A DNA stretch of 64,000 nucleotides from Phaeodactylum tricornutum CCAP 1055/1 (GCF_000150955.2 NC_011672.1:186001-250000); one strand, 5' to 3'. Positions 11,623 through 23,903 are shown, numbered from the stretch's first letter. A program made the numbers and translations. Notes: generated from the sequence alone by a model not told the origin.

Positions 11623-11647
11623 ATCACACTACACGATAAGCACAAAC

Positions 11648-14600
11648 ATGAAGGACGGCAGCAACAGTCGAAATGATTCAAGCACGGAGGGTCGTTCCGT
11701 TTTTCGGAATCTAGTTCCAGATCGCCATGATGAACATGATCCGTCTCCTTATGTACACGAACAACGCACCACCGCTCCACCATTGGTGTACGATGCGCCC
11801 TCCTTGTTGAATGAATCCCAAGCCGAAACGTCCAACTTTGCAGCGATTCACTCGAACTACAACGACAACAGCACAAGCAGCACCCGCACACCCGCTGTCG
11901 GATCTCTTCGGGATGCCGCGCGGCGTGTTTCCATGCTCAATCGGACTGGATTGTTATACAAACATGTACTTTCCTCTTCTCACCAGGCCCATCAACGCGT
12001 CTCGTCCCGTGCACAAGATCTGTTGTCAGCTATTCAAGAAGGTGGACATCTCAGCAATGACGAGCATGGCGATGACAATGTTCTTGCCGACGATATGTCA
12101 AGGTCCGATTTGACGGACGAAGAAGAGCAATTGCTCGGCACCGCCAGCGATGCGGCCAACAATACGAACGACACACTTCCGACTCGTCGTTCGGAGTACG
12201 GCTCCGTTCTCATGCAGCGACAAGAATCAACATCCCAAAAGTCTGTAGCATTCCGGCGCATGCGGTCCTGGCGTCGCAAGGTGGCAGTACTTTTTCACCC
12301 GACCCGCATGCTGCGAATTGCTTGGGAAAGCTTTCTTTTCCGTCTAGGCTTGCCCTTTTGCCTAGCAGCGTGGTTGCTGTATTATCCACTCGGAAACCCC
12401 GAAGTAGACGCCTTACCTGGCAAGACCCGGCTCTCTTGGTGGTTCAATTTTGCCGGTCGACAAGTGATTACTCTAGAATTGGCCCGACTCACGCAATGGC
12501 TTCTATTGGACCTATGGCTGTGTAGAAGTGGTAGTAGTGCTAGGGAACGACCGTGGTGGAAAGTTGATCCATTGGTGACACTCTGGAGCATTCACAGCCG
12601 CGGATGGCCGTTCCTCATTTCGACTTGGGCGCTTTGGGATTTACTCATTTTGCATGGCGATAATCCCTTCAATACGCACTGGTTGTATTGGACAGGCTGG
12701 GCTTTGTACAGCAACGAAAACGCCAATTCTGGGGCCTTCGTAATCAGCAGTGACCTGTATTTGCGGATCTTACTGGCCATGTTGGTTGCAGGCATTGCCA
12801 CCGCAGCCAAATGCGTTTATGTTGTCTTGCAATTCAGTCGTCGTCAGGTACAAACATTTCAAATTCGGCTTAAGGCAATTTTGGGCGAGCTCGTCACGGT
12901 CTCGCAGATTGCTGCGTTGGCAACGCAGGCTGATCTTGTGGCGGCACAATTGGAGATGCAAATGGATGAAGACTACAACGCTCCGGTAGGCACATCCATT
13001 CGTTCCATCGGCTCGTCTCTCAACAAGTCGACCAGACCTCAATCTTCCCTGCCACGCGGGGCTGCGCCTGTTACAGGGAACACCAATGTTCGTTGGAGTA
13101 ACCTACATTTTGAAGAACACGATTCCAAAGCTCCAGAACACGATGATGATGATGACGATTCATCCAGAAGCGAGAATACACCGGGATCCTCGTCTGGTCT
13201 CAAACGGTCGTTGTCCCAAGACTCGTCCGGTAGTTTGGCAGTTCTAAGCCTACTTGATCGCTGGGAGCCACCAGTCAACAAGGCGAACAAGAGCGATGTT
13301 GCAATTTCGGACGTGCTTAAATTTCAGCAAGCCTTGCGTTACATGGACGATGACGCTGTCTTTGGTGAAGACTTCGGACCCGCTCGAGATCGTAACGAGT
13401 GCGTGGGATCAGCTGTCGCAATGTACCACAAACTTGTCAAATGGACGCCTGATTCCTACGTACTTAAGTTTGACACGTTGGAGATTTTGGCCATGGACGA
13501 AGACGGTGTTGTGGATCCACTAAAGCGAAAAATGTTACGCAAGCTGTTCCGACCAGATAGATCCGGTCGAATCCCATTGGTTGCATTCATCCAATCCATT
13601 GATGCTGTCTATAAGAGATTGCGTTACTTTCGTGCGTCCGTGACGAACGCGACAGTGATTGATGACGTCTTGGAACATATTGTGGATGGGTTGTTCTACT
13701 TTGTATTGAGTTTGGTTGTATTGAGTTTGTTAAATTTCAATCCCTGGACCTTTTTGGTTCCCATCACGTCCCTCATGGTGTCGCTTTCGTTTGCCTTTGG
13801 TGGGAGTCTCAGCAAATACGTCGAGGTATGTTATTCGCGGGTCGTCTTGGGAAATTTGCGAATTCTGTTGAGCGCTCACAAAATTTGCCGGTTTGCTCAG
13901 GGTGTGCTCCTCATTGCGGTCCGACGCCCTTACGACTTGGGCGATCGCATTTTCATTGGCAGCGCGGAAGCTCAGGCCGAAAGCGATATGTCGATCCAAA
14001 CTTGGTTTGTTGAAGGTAAGTGCTTTTGTTGTTGAACACACCAATTTTGCGCCGTATGCGTAGGGCTCTTCCATTAACCTCTTATGTCTACTATTTCTTT
14101 TAGATATCAATTTGACCACGACGACTTTGCGATTCGCTCGTACCAACGAGGTCTCCACTGTTAACAACTGGGCCATTTCCGGCTCTCGTATTATCAACTG
14201 CAATCGCTCACCCAATGCTCTCATCTTCTACGAATGGAAGCTTCATATTAGCATATTCGACGGCAAGAACTTGGATAATTTCAAGGAAGCTTTGAACAAG
14301 TACGTCCGGGACCATCCCCGAACTTGGAACAGTCTGGCGTTCATCCGACACGACGTTATTGACGCGGATATGGAACAGGTGGGCTTCCGCATGGCCTTTC
14401 GCCACCGGAATGGATGGCAGGACGCAGCGCGGATCAAACTCAACCGGGCAGACCTATTGCGCTACATTCACGACACGGCCAAAGCCATGGGGGTCAACTT
14501 TGAGACCTCCCCGGCCCGACGTCTCTTGTACTACGGTGGCGTCTTGGAAAGCGGCCAAGTCAAGGATTACAAGAAGAATCTGTTGCGTCCATCAAACATT

Positions 14601-14735
14601 CGTAGTCACAGTCACACCTTTGACGATCATCGTTTTGAGTCGTCCTACCCCGGTACGGCGGGGATTCCGCATTCTCCTCCTCCGCAAGCAACTCGAGTCG
14701 CTCCACCCCCGGGAGACGTTTTAATGGGTGAATAG
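11648..14735 (+). CDS. MscS-family mechanosensitive ion channel with EF-hand-like segment
   Basis: The product should be a membrane channel that opens on membrane tension. Long Ser/Asp-rich cytosolic N-terminus, then several membrane helices from about residue 215. The region around 615-660 has EF-hand-like text (DEDGVVDPLK, RPDRSGRIPL) placed before the pore, as in eukaryotic MSY-type channels. The pore helix is near 715-725 (LSFAFGGSLSKYVE), followed by RRPYDLGDR. Exons inferred as 11648-13825, 13901-14015 and 14104-14735. The first intron (13826-13900, GTATGT...CTCAG) is exactly 75 nt and has no stop, so unspliced reading inserts 25 residues into the MscS core; removing it gives the expected KYVE-GVLLIAVRRPYD. 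The second intron is GTAAGT...TTTAG. Spliced length is 974 residues. The C-terminal tail is proline-rich. Confidence 0.9.
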
Positions 14736-14928
14736 CCTAGCTGCAGGAGTTGTCAATGAATTATGCAGTGAACGATTCCGAACCGATCAGGATGGTCCAT
14801 TCTTTATATTTAAGTCTACTTACTTTCGTGGTTTTACCAATGGGCTCTGGTTTCGTAGTAGCCGCGAGTTACAATTGGTGACCAGCAGTACGGGTGTCAG
14901 CGTTGTCCAACAATCATATCTTCGTTCG

Positions 14929-16791
14929 TTACTCGGGCGCCACGTAGAAGAGCGCGGCGGTGAGGTAGTTGCCGGCCGGGAAGGCCGCCGGGGATTGGAC
15001 GTGACAGGCGGCCGCCCCGGTGACGCGCAACAAGCGCACCTGTCGGGATGCCGACAAGGCGGCTCCGTGTACCATGTTTAGAAAGTACTGACCGCCATCC
15101 TTCTGAGTCATGGCGGCCGAGCAGGTGCAGGTCAGAAACAAGCCGCCCTTTTCTCGATTGACTACTTTGATCGCGTCGCGGTTGAGACCGTGATATTTGC
15201 GTCGGGCCTTGTCCAAGGTTGCGACGCTGGGAGCGAGTTTAGGCGGGTCCAGAACGACGACGTCGTATTCGCGTGTGCCGAAGGATGCCTGCAAAAAGTG
15301 CGTGACGTCGTCCTTGACGAATTCCGTCCGGTCGTCGCCAATTTCGTTCAACCGCACGTTTTCGTGACAGGCGGCAATGGCGTCGGCGGAAGAATCCACT
15401 CCGGTGACAAAACTTGCGTGGCCGTTGAGAATAGCGTTGAGGGCAAAGCCGCCGTGGTAGCAGCATAAATCCAGAACGCGCTTGTCTCGGCAAAGGGTGG
15501 CGAGGAGGGCTCGATTGTCGCGCTGGTCGCAGTAGACGCCAGTCTTTTGACCGTTCGCGTAGGGGTAGACTCGGTACGCCACACTATTTTCCAAAGATAG
15601 CACGGGCGTATCGGGGGGTTGGTCGGAGTCGATTACCATGGCGTGTTCGTCCTGATCTTCGTCGTCAATGGTCTTCTTGTTGTTTTCGTTGGATTCGGAT
15701 TGATACCCGTCCTGCCGCAAGCGGGACCCGGTGGTTCGCCAAACAATGTCAAAGGAGGACGGCAATACGTGCCGGAGTGCAGCGACAATGGCGGCTTGGT
15801 GGACTTGACACCAAGAGGCACTACTCATGACGACAGCAACGTTGTCAATCAGATCAACGGCCAATCCAGACAAGGCGTCTCCTTCGCCGTGAACGAGTCG
15901 GTAGGTATTGGTAGTATAGAGGGAAGGTGTGGCGGGGCTGATTGTTGTGGTTGATGATGATGGCGTAGTAGTCGTTTCGAGAGATACGGGACGGACGTCG
16001 GGGCCTACCAATGCTTGACTGGGGAGTCCCAACCCGTACTGACGAGTATGCCAGGCATTTTGCAAATGATACGTCACAATGAGTCGGATAAGTTCCGCGT
16101 CGTTGGACGGGTTGTTGGCTGGATACTGGCGTATGCGTTCGTACAGGACTCCGTGCGTGGTTTTGTGACAGAGAAAGCGAATTTTGTAGAGTGATTTGGG
16201 ATTGTACACGCCGTATCCCAGGGACAACAGGGGTGTGGTGGTCGATGGGGAGGAGGCGGGACGTTTGGCAGACTTGGGTGAGGACGATTGGGTATCGGGA
16301 ACCACCACGTGCACGAGCTGCCCGGGGAGTAACCGTGGGAGGTTCGTGGATTCGTCTTCGTCAATGGCTCGGGTAAAGACCAGTACGTTGCCGTTGCGGA
16401 AGGATTTGGATTGTGGGGACCGTTTGAGGGTCACGGTCGGAATGGAGGTTGACGTTTGGTGGTTGTTGGTGGGAGTAAAGGTAGCCGTCGTACCGGTAGT
16501 GGCGGTATGGATAGTATTGGTACGGATGGCGGTCCCGCGTTGCGTCGAGAGTCGTCGTGGACGTATGGCGGTGTTGGTTCCACGCCAGGCCAACGCGGAA
16601 CAACGCGACCGGGGAGTGTGCGTCGTCGTGGTCCAGAGGACGGCGGCAGCGAGGGAAAGCCACATGGGCACGCGACGGACGACGTGCGTGGAGGACAAAG
16701 TCGCGCGACCGTCAGTATCGGCAGTAGTACTAGGAAGAGTAGTAGTGGTACTGCTGGTGGTAGTAGCAGCTAGAACGGCAGTCACCTTCAT
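14929..16791 (-). CDS. RlmI-like SAM-dependent rRNA (cytosine-5) methyltransferase
   Basis: About 620 residues from the first ATG at 16791; the frame is open further upstream to 17031, but only from a GTG. The N-terminus is Thr-rich, with a hydrophobic stretch (about 42-52) and then SRCSALAWRG, which could be an organelle presequence. A PUA-like half follows: VLVFTRAIDEDES, LPGQLVHVVVPD, LGYGVYNPKSLYKIRF. The catalytic half holds the SAM loop VLDLCCYHGGFALNA, GVDSSADAIAACHENVRLN, and the DPPK motif in VVVLDPPKLAPS. Order and spacing match bacterial RlmI (m5C1962 of 23S rRNA), so a plastid or mitochondrial rRNA target is likely. Low-complexity Thr/Ser insertions enlarge the protein relative to the roughly 400-residue bacterial form. 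Confidence 0.88.
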   Translation of the reverse strand: MKVTAVLAATTTSSTTTTLPSTTADTDGRATLSSTHVVRRVPMWLSLAAAVLWTTTTHTPRSRCSALAWRGTNTAIRPRRLSTQRGTAIRTNTIHTATTGTTATFTPTNNHQTSTSIPTVTLKRSPQSKSFRNGNVLVFTRAIDEDESTNLPRLLPGQLVHVVVPDTQSSSPKSAKRPASSPSTTTPLLSLGYGVYNPKSLYKIRFLCHKTTHGVLYERIRQYPANNPSNDAELIRLIVTYHLQNAWHTRQYGLGLPSQALVGPDVRPVSLETTTTPSSSTTTISPATPSLYTTNTYRLVHGEGDALSGLAVDLIDNVAVVMSSASWCQVHQAAIVAALRHVLPSSFDIVWRTTGSRLRQDGYQSESNENNKKTIDDEDQDEHAMVIDSDQPPDTPVLSLENSVAYRVYPYANGQKTGVYCDQRDNRALLATLCRDKRVLDLCCYHGGFALNAILNGHASFVTGVDSSADAIAACHENVRLNEIGDDRTEFVKDDVTHFLQASFGTREYDVVVLDPPKLAPSVATLDKARRKYHGLNRDAIKVVNREKGGLFLTCTCSAAMTQKDGGQYFLNMVHGAALSASRQVRLLRVTGAAACHVQSPAAFPAGNYLTAALFYVAPE

Positions 16792-17086
16792 GGTGGTCGG
16801 TGATTGGGTTCGACCTGTATTCCGTACCGTGTGTGACAACACACGAAAATTGGTTGGATTGGAATGGTCGCGGCGAGTGCGCGACGTACGATGCGGGGAG
16901 AGGACCACACGTGACTCGGATCGGAAGAGGGGTTTCACTGGGACACCATTACCCCTACCCCTATTATGAATTGCTCGCCGGTCGGGCGCTCCGTTGCGAG
17001 TCTGGCGCGCGCCGCGCGTGCCTGTGCGCACTCCAATCTAGTTGTTACAGAACAGATACTCCAATACAGTTTCTTCCGACCTCTCA

Positions 17087-17122
17087 CTGCCTGCCTGCCT
17101 ACCTACCTACCTACCTACCTAC
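17087..17122 (+). repeat. (TGCC)n(TACC)n microsatellite
   Basis: About three TGCC units run into about six TACC units in the divergent intergenic region between the methyltransferase and the coiled-coil gene. Confidence 0.9.
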
Positions 17123-17692
17123 ACACGGTGGTAGAGGGGTTCGTTGGGGTAACGACCGGCACGACCGGTCTCCCGCTCGCGCGGACGGGCCCGCGATACG
17201 GTCACTGGACCGGAATTACCACAACACCCAACAAACCGTCCCCCGACCAACAAGTTTCGGGGGACGACGGGGACTGGCCACCGTCCCCGAATCTAGGAAC
17301 GACCGTAGGGAACCAACAAAGTTTCTTTCCTCTGTGGGAACGACGATCCCTGCCAACCAACTCGTTGGAGACGAAACACGAGAGAAAGAGAGCGAGACGT
17401 GCCGACGAGACGGTTAGAGTCCCACAATTACACCGGATATTCGACTTGTCATTTTCCCATTGCTGTCGTTGTCGCTATTGATTCACACTGTTGACCCACA
17501 CTCGATTCCCCGCATTCCTCCTTGTATCCCATCCCCTGCACGTGTACAACACTCTTTCCTCTTCCTTTCTTGCAACAAAGACAACCACAATTGGTTGGCA
17601 CCCTTGAGTATAGGACTCTTGTTACGGTACCAATTACGATCCCACGCCAATTCCACCCTAGTGCGACCCCACTCGGATATCCATCTTCTTCA

Positions 17693-20600
17693 ATGAACAC
17701 CGCGGCGGCGTCACCCTTTCCGCTGCCGTCCGCACCACAGCGCACGAGTCCCCGACGCCGTTTACGTCGGACACGCAGTGGTACGGTCGACACGAGTCCA
17801 ACCTTGCCGGAACGTCGACGGCAGTCGACCTCGACCCCACACCCGACACGACCCTCCCCACACCCAACCACCAACCAACCACCAACGCATTGCCCGCCAG
17901 CCTGCCAGTCGTACCCACCCAATCCTCACTCTCCCTCGGTACACCATCGGGGGGAGATCCACAATCCCCACCACCCTCGGCCCACGATTGTCTCGACGCA
18001 TCCTTGTCCATGTTACACACCAGTATGGAAAACGCCAAGGCGTACGAGTACTTGTTCGAACAACAACAACACCACCACGGCCATACGAACTGTGTCCCCA
18101 CCAATGCCGGCCACACGGCCAACACCAATCCTCCCGTCGGGAACGTCTCGGCGCATTCCAACCAAGACCCATCCTCCTCTTCCTGGTGGATGTCGTTGGT
18201 TTCCAAACTCGAACATTCCTACCAAAGCGAACAGCACGCACTCACGGACCGCCTCCACCAAGCCAAACGACAAACCAAATCCTACAAGGCCGAACTCCGT
18301 GACAATCTGCAATCCCGATTGGCCTACCTCGAAGCACAAGTCCAACAAGCCGCTCCGGAAACACTCAATGAATATCCCGGATTGTCACGCGTCTCGACTC
18401 TCACCACCCACGCTACCCAGAGTTCCGAATCGGACGACGACCACTTGCTCAATCCTGTACCCTGGAGTGCCGATCCCGACGCCGACGACAATGCGTACGA
18501 ACAAGCCGACGCCGAACGTCCGTCACCCCAACAACTCCGCAACGCCTACGCCCAGCGCTTGCACGAGACGGAATATCAGCTCGAACGGGTGGTATCGGCG
18601 CACGAAAAGGAGCGCGGCGAATGGGCACAAGCACTGGACCACGCCGCCGCCGCAACGGCCGACGGACAAGTACTTTCCACCTCCATGCAAGCCCAACTCG
18701 AGACTCTCTCGGCACAGGTCGAACAATCACACCGCGCACAAAAAGCACAGTGGCAGGAACGCACAAGGGTACTCACCCAACTCCTCGAATTGACCGAAAC
18801 ACAACACGCACAAGAACGCATTCAGTGGCAACGGTCGGTCCAACACGCCACGGACGCGGAACAGGAAGCCCAAGACCTTCGCGAACAACTCGCAGCGGCG
18901 GACGACCAGCGAATGCAAGACTCGGCCGAGACGGAAGCCTTGCGATCGGCCTTGGCCGCGGCAGAATCGGAACGCACCCGCGCACAGATGGAACTCGAAA
19001 CGGCCCGGACCACAGCGGAACAAGAGCTGGTCGCCGCCCGCGAGCAAATCAGAATCAGCCAACGACAGGTCGCCCGGTTACAGGAAAATTTGCGCACAGC
19101 TTCGCCCGTCCTCGCAATCCCGCGACCGTCCCCGTCGACTCCGTCCACACCAACCCGCTCATTGAGCTTTTCGCGTCAAGACCCCGACGCCGATTCGCCA
19201 CGCCGACGCGTCGAATGGGACGATAAGTTGGATCGAGCCATGGCCGAACGAGATGTTGCCCAACAGGAGCTGCAAACACTGCGGCGACAGTGGAACCGCC
19301 ATCTGGAAGACGGCGCCTCCCGGGATGCGGTCGCCCACCGCCAAGCCGTCGCCGCGCTGCGCGAGGAACACGAAATCGCCACGGAGCGTCTCCGGGACGA
19401 TCATCAAGCCGAGTTGGAGCGCATCCGCCACGAAGCCCGTGCCGAAGCCGATCGCATAGCCGACGCCAAAGTGGACGCTCTGGCCACTCGCCACCGGCAC
19501 GAATTAGAGACGGCGCGGCGGCAGCGCACCGAAGTTGTGACACACGACGCTCGCGGATCATCGTCCAACCCATCCGACGACGTACCGCCCGTGGTGCAAC
19601 CCGAGCTGGCCCGCAACGGGCAACCCGTCGTGTCGGAAAAGCGATACCGCGATTTAGTGGAAAAGCGTAACGAGCTCGTATCTCGGATTCGTAAAATGGA
19701 AGAACAACACGCCAACGATAAGGGTTCTTGGAAACTCCAGCTCGAAGGAGCTCTTGCGAACGGCCGCCGATTGGAGGAAGAAAAACAGACGGCGTTGGAG
19801 GACTTGGAGTCCTTGCGAGCCGAGTACCGAACCTCGCAACAATCATTGGAAACGCTTATGCAACAGGCCGAGCGAGAAGATGGAACAGCGAGGATGGACG
19901 AGTTACGCCAGTCCTTCCAATCGGATTTGCCAATATGGAAAACTCGTTGCGCCGACCTGGAATCAGAAAAGGAGGAGATCTTAGCAGCCGCCGAAATTGA
20001 AAATGCCCAACAGCTCAAGGCCATGGATCAGCAACTGGCGGAGGCGAAGAGTATACACGGACGCAAATTTACCGAGCTAGAAACCGGGCATGCGGACGCT
20101 ATTGAGTCTTGGAAGATCCGTGTTGCGGAACTAAATGCCGACCATCGCGTCGCATTGGAGACTCTACGATCGACCCATGCGGACGCCAGGGAAGGATGGC
20201 AAATCCGCCTGGCAGATCTGGAAAAAGAATGCCGAGAATTACGCGCTGTCCGAGACTCCTTCCTCAAAGAGATTCAAGAGTGGAACAACCGAGTTGAGAC
20301 CGTTCGGCAAGAGAGCAGGCAAGATTTGGAAACTCTTGCCGAAAGCCGCTGCAGGGAAGTTACCGAATGGAAGGACTGCGTTCAGGACAGGGACCGACGC
20401 ATCGTTCTTCTGGAAAAAAGTCACGCGGAAGATTTGCGAGAGTGGAAAGACCGTCTCGACGCGACACTCGAGGCGAATTCGGAGCAGCTGGAAGCGCTAC
20501 GCGGCAGTCACGATGCAGAAATGAGTGAATTACAAGAGGAGCTCCAATCCGCCCGCAAAGAGGTAGAGGAGCTGGAAGCTCGGTACGAAGAGCAGCTTGT

Positions 20601-22200
20601 CCAAAAGACCGACGAACTGCACGTGTCCCGCAGTGAAACCGAAGGGGTATTGGATCGGTCCAACGATTTGATGGAGAGCCTGGAGGAGCTCCGCGAATCT
20701 CACCGGATTGCAAAAGAAGAATGGGAAACCAAATTAAGAGACGCGATTCAGGATCGCGACGCCTATATCAAAGAATTGGAGGCCAATCGTGAACATACCG
20801 GCAATGGGGGCTGGCAGGATTACGCCTCACATCTCCAAACAAACCAAGCAGTGATATGCAAGGCGGTGGATGAGGTCCGCAAGGATGTTGTTGCGGTTCG
20901 AGAAACTTTACAGGACTCTGCGAAGACCACATCGGTGATTGAGAACGCGAACTATGTGGAACTCCGGGAAGACTTGGAGCACATACAGATAAGCTTGAAC
21001 GGGGCCGTGGCCGACTTGACCCTAGAAACGGAAGCGATGATGGAGAGTCGGAAGGACATCAATTCGCTAATCCACAATACCACTCGTGGACCGGACGCAG
21101 GATTGGTAGACAAGCAAGACAAGCTCATGTCCGAAATCGGCGACTTACGGGAATCATTTCAGAAATACATGAAGTTGACTTGTCCACCGGATGTAGCCAT
21201 TCAGGATACGATAAGATTGGAAATGGTTGCAGAACTGCAGCGGAAGGAGAATATGTTCTTACATGTCAAAACGGAAGTTGAGCACTTGACAGAACGCGTA
21301 GCTTCCGAACAGGAAGTACGCCAAGACGCAGAGAAAGAAGTGGCAAAGCTCAATGACCAAGTCGATGCCTATAGTGAAGAGTTAATGCACTTGCAGGCGG
21401 TAAACGCTGGTTTGGAGGAGACGCTTCGGGAAGCTGAACAACGCATAGAAGACGCCATGAAGATCGGGCACTTCGTTGATCCCGGTGAAATGGATCCGGA
21501 AAATGACACGGACTCTTCCAAATTCTACGGATATACGTCACCTTTACTCGAAGAAGCTCTGGCTTTAGCCGAAGGACTCACGGATATCGTGCATGGCCGT
21601 GGTGACTACAAAAAGGAGTCGAGCGTCATGGATATGCTGGAATCGATTTCGGAACTCATCGACGAGCACGAAAAGCGTTCGCCAGTTAAAGCTGCAGTGC
21701 CAGAAAACGAGGCTACCGAGAACGCTGTATCGCACTCCTCGCTTCATCACTTTAGCAGAATTGAAGAATTAGCGAAGGGGAATGTCGCTAATGTTTTGGG
21801 GGACCGTCTTAACGCTGTAGATGATCAGCACGAGCCGGAGCCCGTCACAAGCCCACATCAATCCCCGGACGTGACCAGTATGGCTATGGAGGACTTCTCC
21901 TCATCGACATTGTCCCTGGTGGTGGATCAACTCTACAGTCGTTGCCAGCTACTCGAACGCGAACGTACCGAACTGATGGAAGTGTCATTGGATTTGCTCC
22001 AGTCGGCGAAGCAAGCCAACGCGGCGGAATTAGACGCCGCCCTAGCTACGGCACAACGGCATGCGGCGGAGGAAGTGATTAAGATGCGGGCGCAAAACCA
22101 ACAAGATCAATGGCGACTTTACCACAAGCTGTGTGGCAAATGTCAGCATGGGGTTTTGCGAGACGTTAAAGGCGAAGAAAGGAAAGCACCATCTTTGTAA
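17693..22200 (+). CDS. Giant coiled-coil protein with periodic Trp
   Basis: A frame open from about 17662 to 22200 encodes a very long, charged, Glu/Gln/Arg-rich coiled coil with no other domain I recognise. Its first ATG is at 18010 (1396 residues). A better 5' end may be ATG 17693 in another frame, joined by an intron 17781-17908 (GTACGG...GCCAG, phase kept), giving about 1459 residues with a basic, Arg-rich N-terminus. That splice is inferred. In the middle, a unit with a Trp followed by a basic helix recurs about every 28-29 residues (SWKIRVAEL, GWQIRLADL, EWNNRVETV, EWKDRLDAT). Near the C-terminus are Ser-rich gaps and a last helix ending in CGKCQHG. Such proteins serve as cytoskeletal, centrosomal or Golgi tethers; which one cannot be told. 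Confidence 0.85.
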
Positions 22201-22289
22201 TACAGTTACTATTACTGTTAGCGTTTTGTTAAATTTCTTCTTAGTATTCCTTGGAGTTTGATCGCAACTTGAATTCGACCAGACATAGC

Positions 22290-23025
22290 TTAAAACAAGC
22301 CAAAGAATTTGCCCCCTTTTTTCAACTTTTTCTCATCCTGTTCCAACTCGGCCAGCAACGAGTCTTTTTTCCGCTGTGCCGCCTTTTGGGCTTCTTCCCG
22401 AACTTGGATCTGTTTTGTTGTTTCCGTCCGCTTCTTTTTGGCTTTGGCCGGACTTTCCACCACCAGCTTCACCTTGGCTCCTGCCCGGACCCGAATGGCG
22501 GCCAAGACACGGGTGAGACCGACGCCTCGTGTACTCCACATGTCGTCGCCGAAAGTCGCGCTGCACATTGTGACAATGTCACCTTCTTTGATCTGCAATT
22601 AACAAAAAGAGAAAGCAGTTTTACGTGATAAACTTGTTGTGTGAGTCCGGCTGTTTCTAGTGACTCCACCTGATCGCAATCGATACATTCGAGGTTTCCT
22701 TTAAACGAAGACTTACCTTGCCGGCTCGTGCGGCGTTGCCTTTTGGTGCGACGGTTTCCACGTACACGTTCCCCTGCTCATCTTCATTTAGAACCAGACC
22801 GAGCGGACGGAGTAGTTCGACCACATTATCTTCGGATTGTGCGGAACGGGAAGCTCGAGCCCACCGCATAAAATCCTGATCGCCACCATCGGTTGCCATG
22901 GACAAAACAGTCGACGATTGCGGGCGCGCGAGAGTCGGTGCCGACAGCGAAAAGGCCGTCGTAAGGTACGTTGAATACAACGCGATCGTCGCAATGATTG
23001 ATTTCTGTAAAAGTCCGGACATCAT
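22290..23025 (-). CDS. Plastid-targeted PDZ-like small protein
   Basis: Exons 23025-22717 and 22592-22290 are joined across a GTAAGT...TTGCAG intron in phase 0, giving 203 residues. The N-terminus MMSGLLQKSIIATIAL is a signal peptide, followed by TTAFSLSAPTLARP, an A-F type plastid motif. The mature part has a PDZ-like core: VVELLRPLGLVLNEDEQGNV, YVETVAPKGNAARAGK, IKEGDIVTMCSATFGDDMW, and then VLAAIRVRAGAKVKLVVES. It ends in a Lys/Gln-rich helix and GGKFFGLF. The frame is open above this start to an ATG at 23163, but that would put 46 residues before the signal peptide, so 23025 is preferred. It probably acts in the stroma in substrate or membrane docking; the partner is unknown. Confidence 0.85.
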
Positions 23026-23903
23026 AGCGAGTGGATACGACAGCGATAGAAATGAAACCCTTGAGGTGTGTAAGACGACAAGTAAATATTGTACCTGATT
23101 GGATCGACGACTGACTTGGAGAGGTGATGCGAAGGCGATCGAGTACGATGGATGTTGGTTCATTCACATGCGTTGGCACATTCACGGGTGACAGCACTCT
23201 CGCTTCTAGAAGGGAATCGGTCCGGAAATGCCGAATCAATTCTGATTTCGCTGCGTCGGCATCCTGACATCGAACACCTTGACGTGTTCGTGTCCTTCGG
23301 AAATGGACGATGCCAACGCAGAGACCAGTCGATCTGTGTTGGCAAATAAATATAAATCTGAAATGACATTTTGTATACCGGGGATACTTATTGATGTGTG
23401 GAATTGTTGGGGGATGTGGGGGGGGGGGCGGCATGATGCGCAAGCGCAGTCACACCTGGTCAAAAATTATCAACAAACTTGAAGCTGTTGCCCCAAGTAG
23501 TGTAGCATCACATGACGGGCTGGATGAACCGTGTATGGCCCCGCTCCGCTACACGAGGACTGACCTGTGGGATCGTCAGCGCCACTGTTGAAGGTAAGTA
23601 TGAGTATTATAGAGAAAGGGGCTCGGATAAATTCACCGAGCGAAAGCCAAAATCAGAAGTTGCAGCACTTTCAAAATGTAAAAAATGAACACCCATTCAT
23701 TCATTGTCAACAATTTACTATTACAATAATTTAAGAAGTCGCTCCAACTTACATTAAAATTCATCATTGACTTCAAAGGCTGGTTGTAAAATATGATCAT
23801 AGGCAACAGCAACTCCTTGTGCTGATCAAACTTCACTTTCTTTCGGATCTTTAAATACTTCGAATCGACAGGCTCACGTCAAAAGTTTCTGTGAGGACGT
23901 CAG
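23026..23903. other. Divergent intergenic region with poly-G run
   Basis: Region between the PDZ-like gene (minus) and the thioesterase (plus), likely holding both promoters. An uninterrupted run of about twelve G lies near 23417-23428. The small frames here have no family resemblance. Confidence 0.6.

Larger units (their letters stand above)
8160..11640. other. AT-rich gene-free tract with degenerate repeats
   Basis: For about 3.5 kb, base composition shifts to clearly AT-rich and no frame with coding character is present on either strand. It holds the permease relic's edge, a family of three degenerate direct repeats (10212-10591) and a 58-bp duplication (11502-11622). No terminal inverted repeats, poly-A tails or reverse-transcriptase, integrase or transposase-like peptides were recognised. 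It is most simply decayed intergenic DNA or the remains of a non-coding mobile element. It ends just before the start of the mechanosensitive channel gene, so its right end may act as promoter. Confidence 0.6.

Noticed and set aside
16196-16969. 257-codon plus-strand frame
   Set aside because: Antisense of the rRNA methyltransferase; Val/Arg/Gly-rich composition is typical for a shadow of Thr/Ser-rich coding DNA.
17785-18793. Pro/Thr/Arg/Asn-rich plus-strand frame overlapping the coiled-coil gene
   Set aside because: Apart from a possible first exon (17693-17780) it is an out-of-frame reading of the coiled-coil gene; composition is an artefact of C-rich codons.
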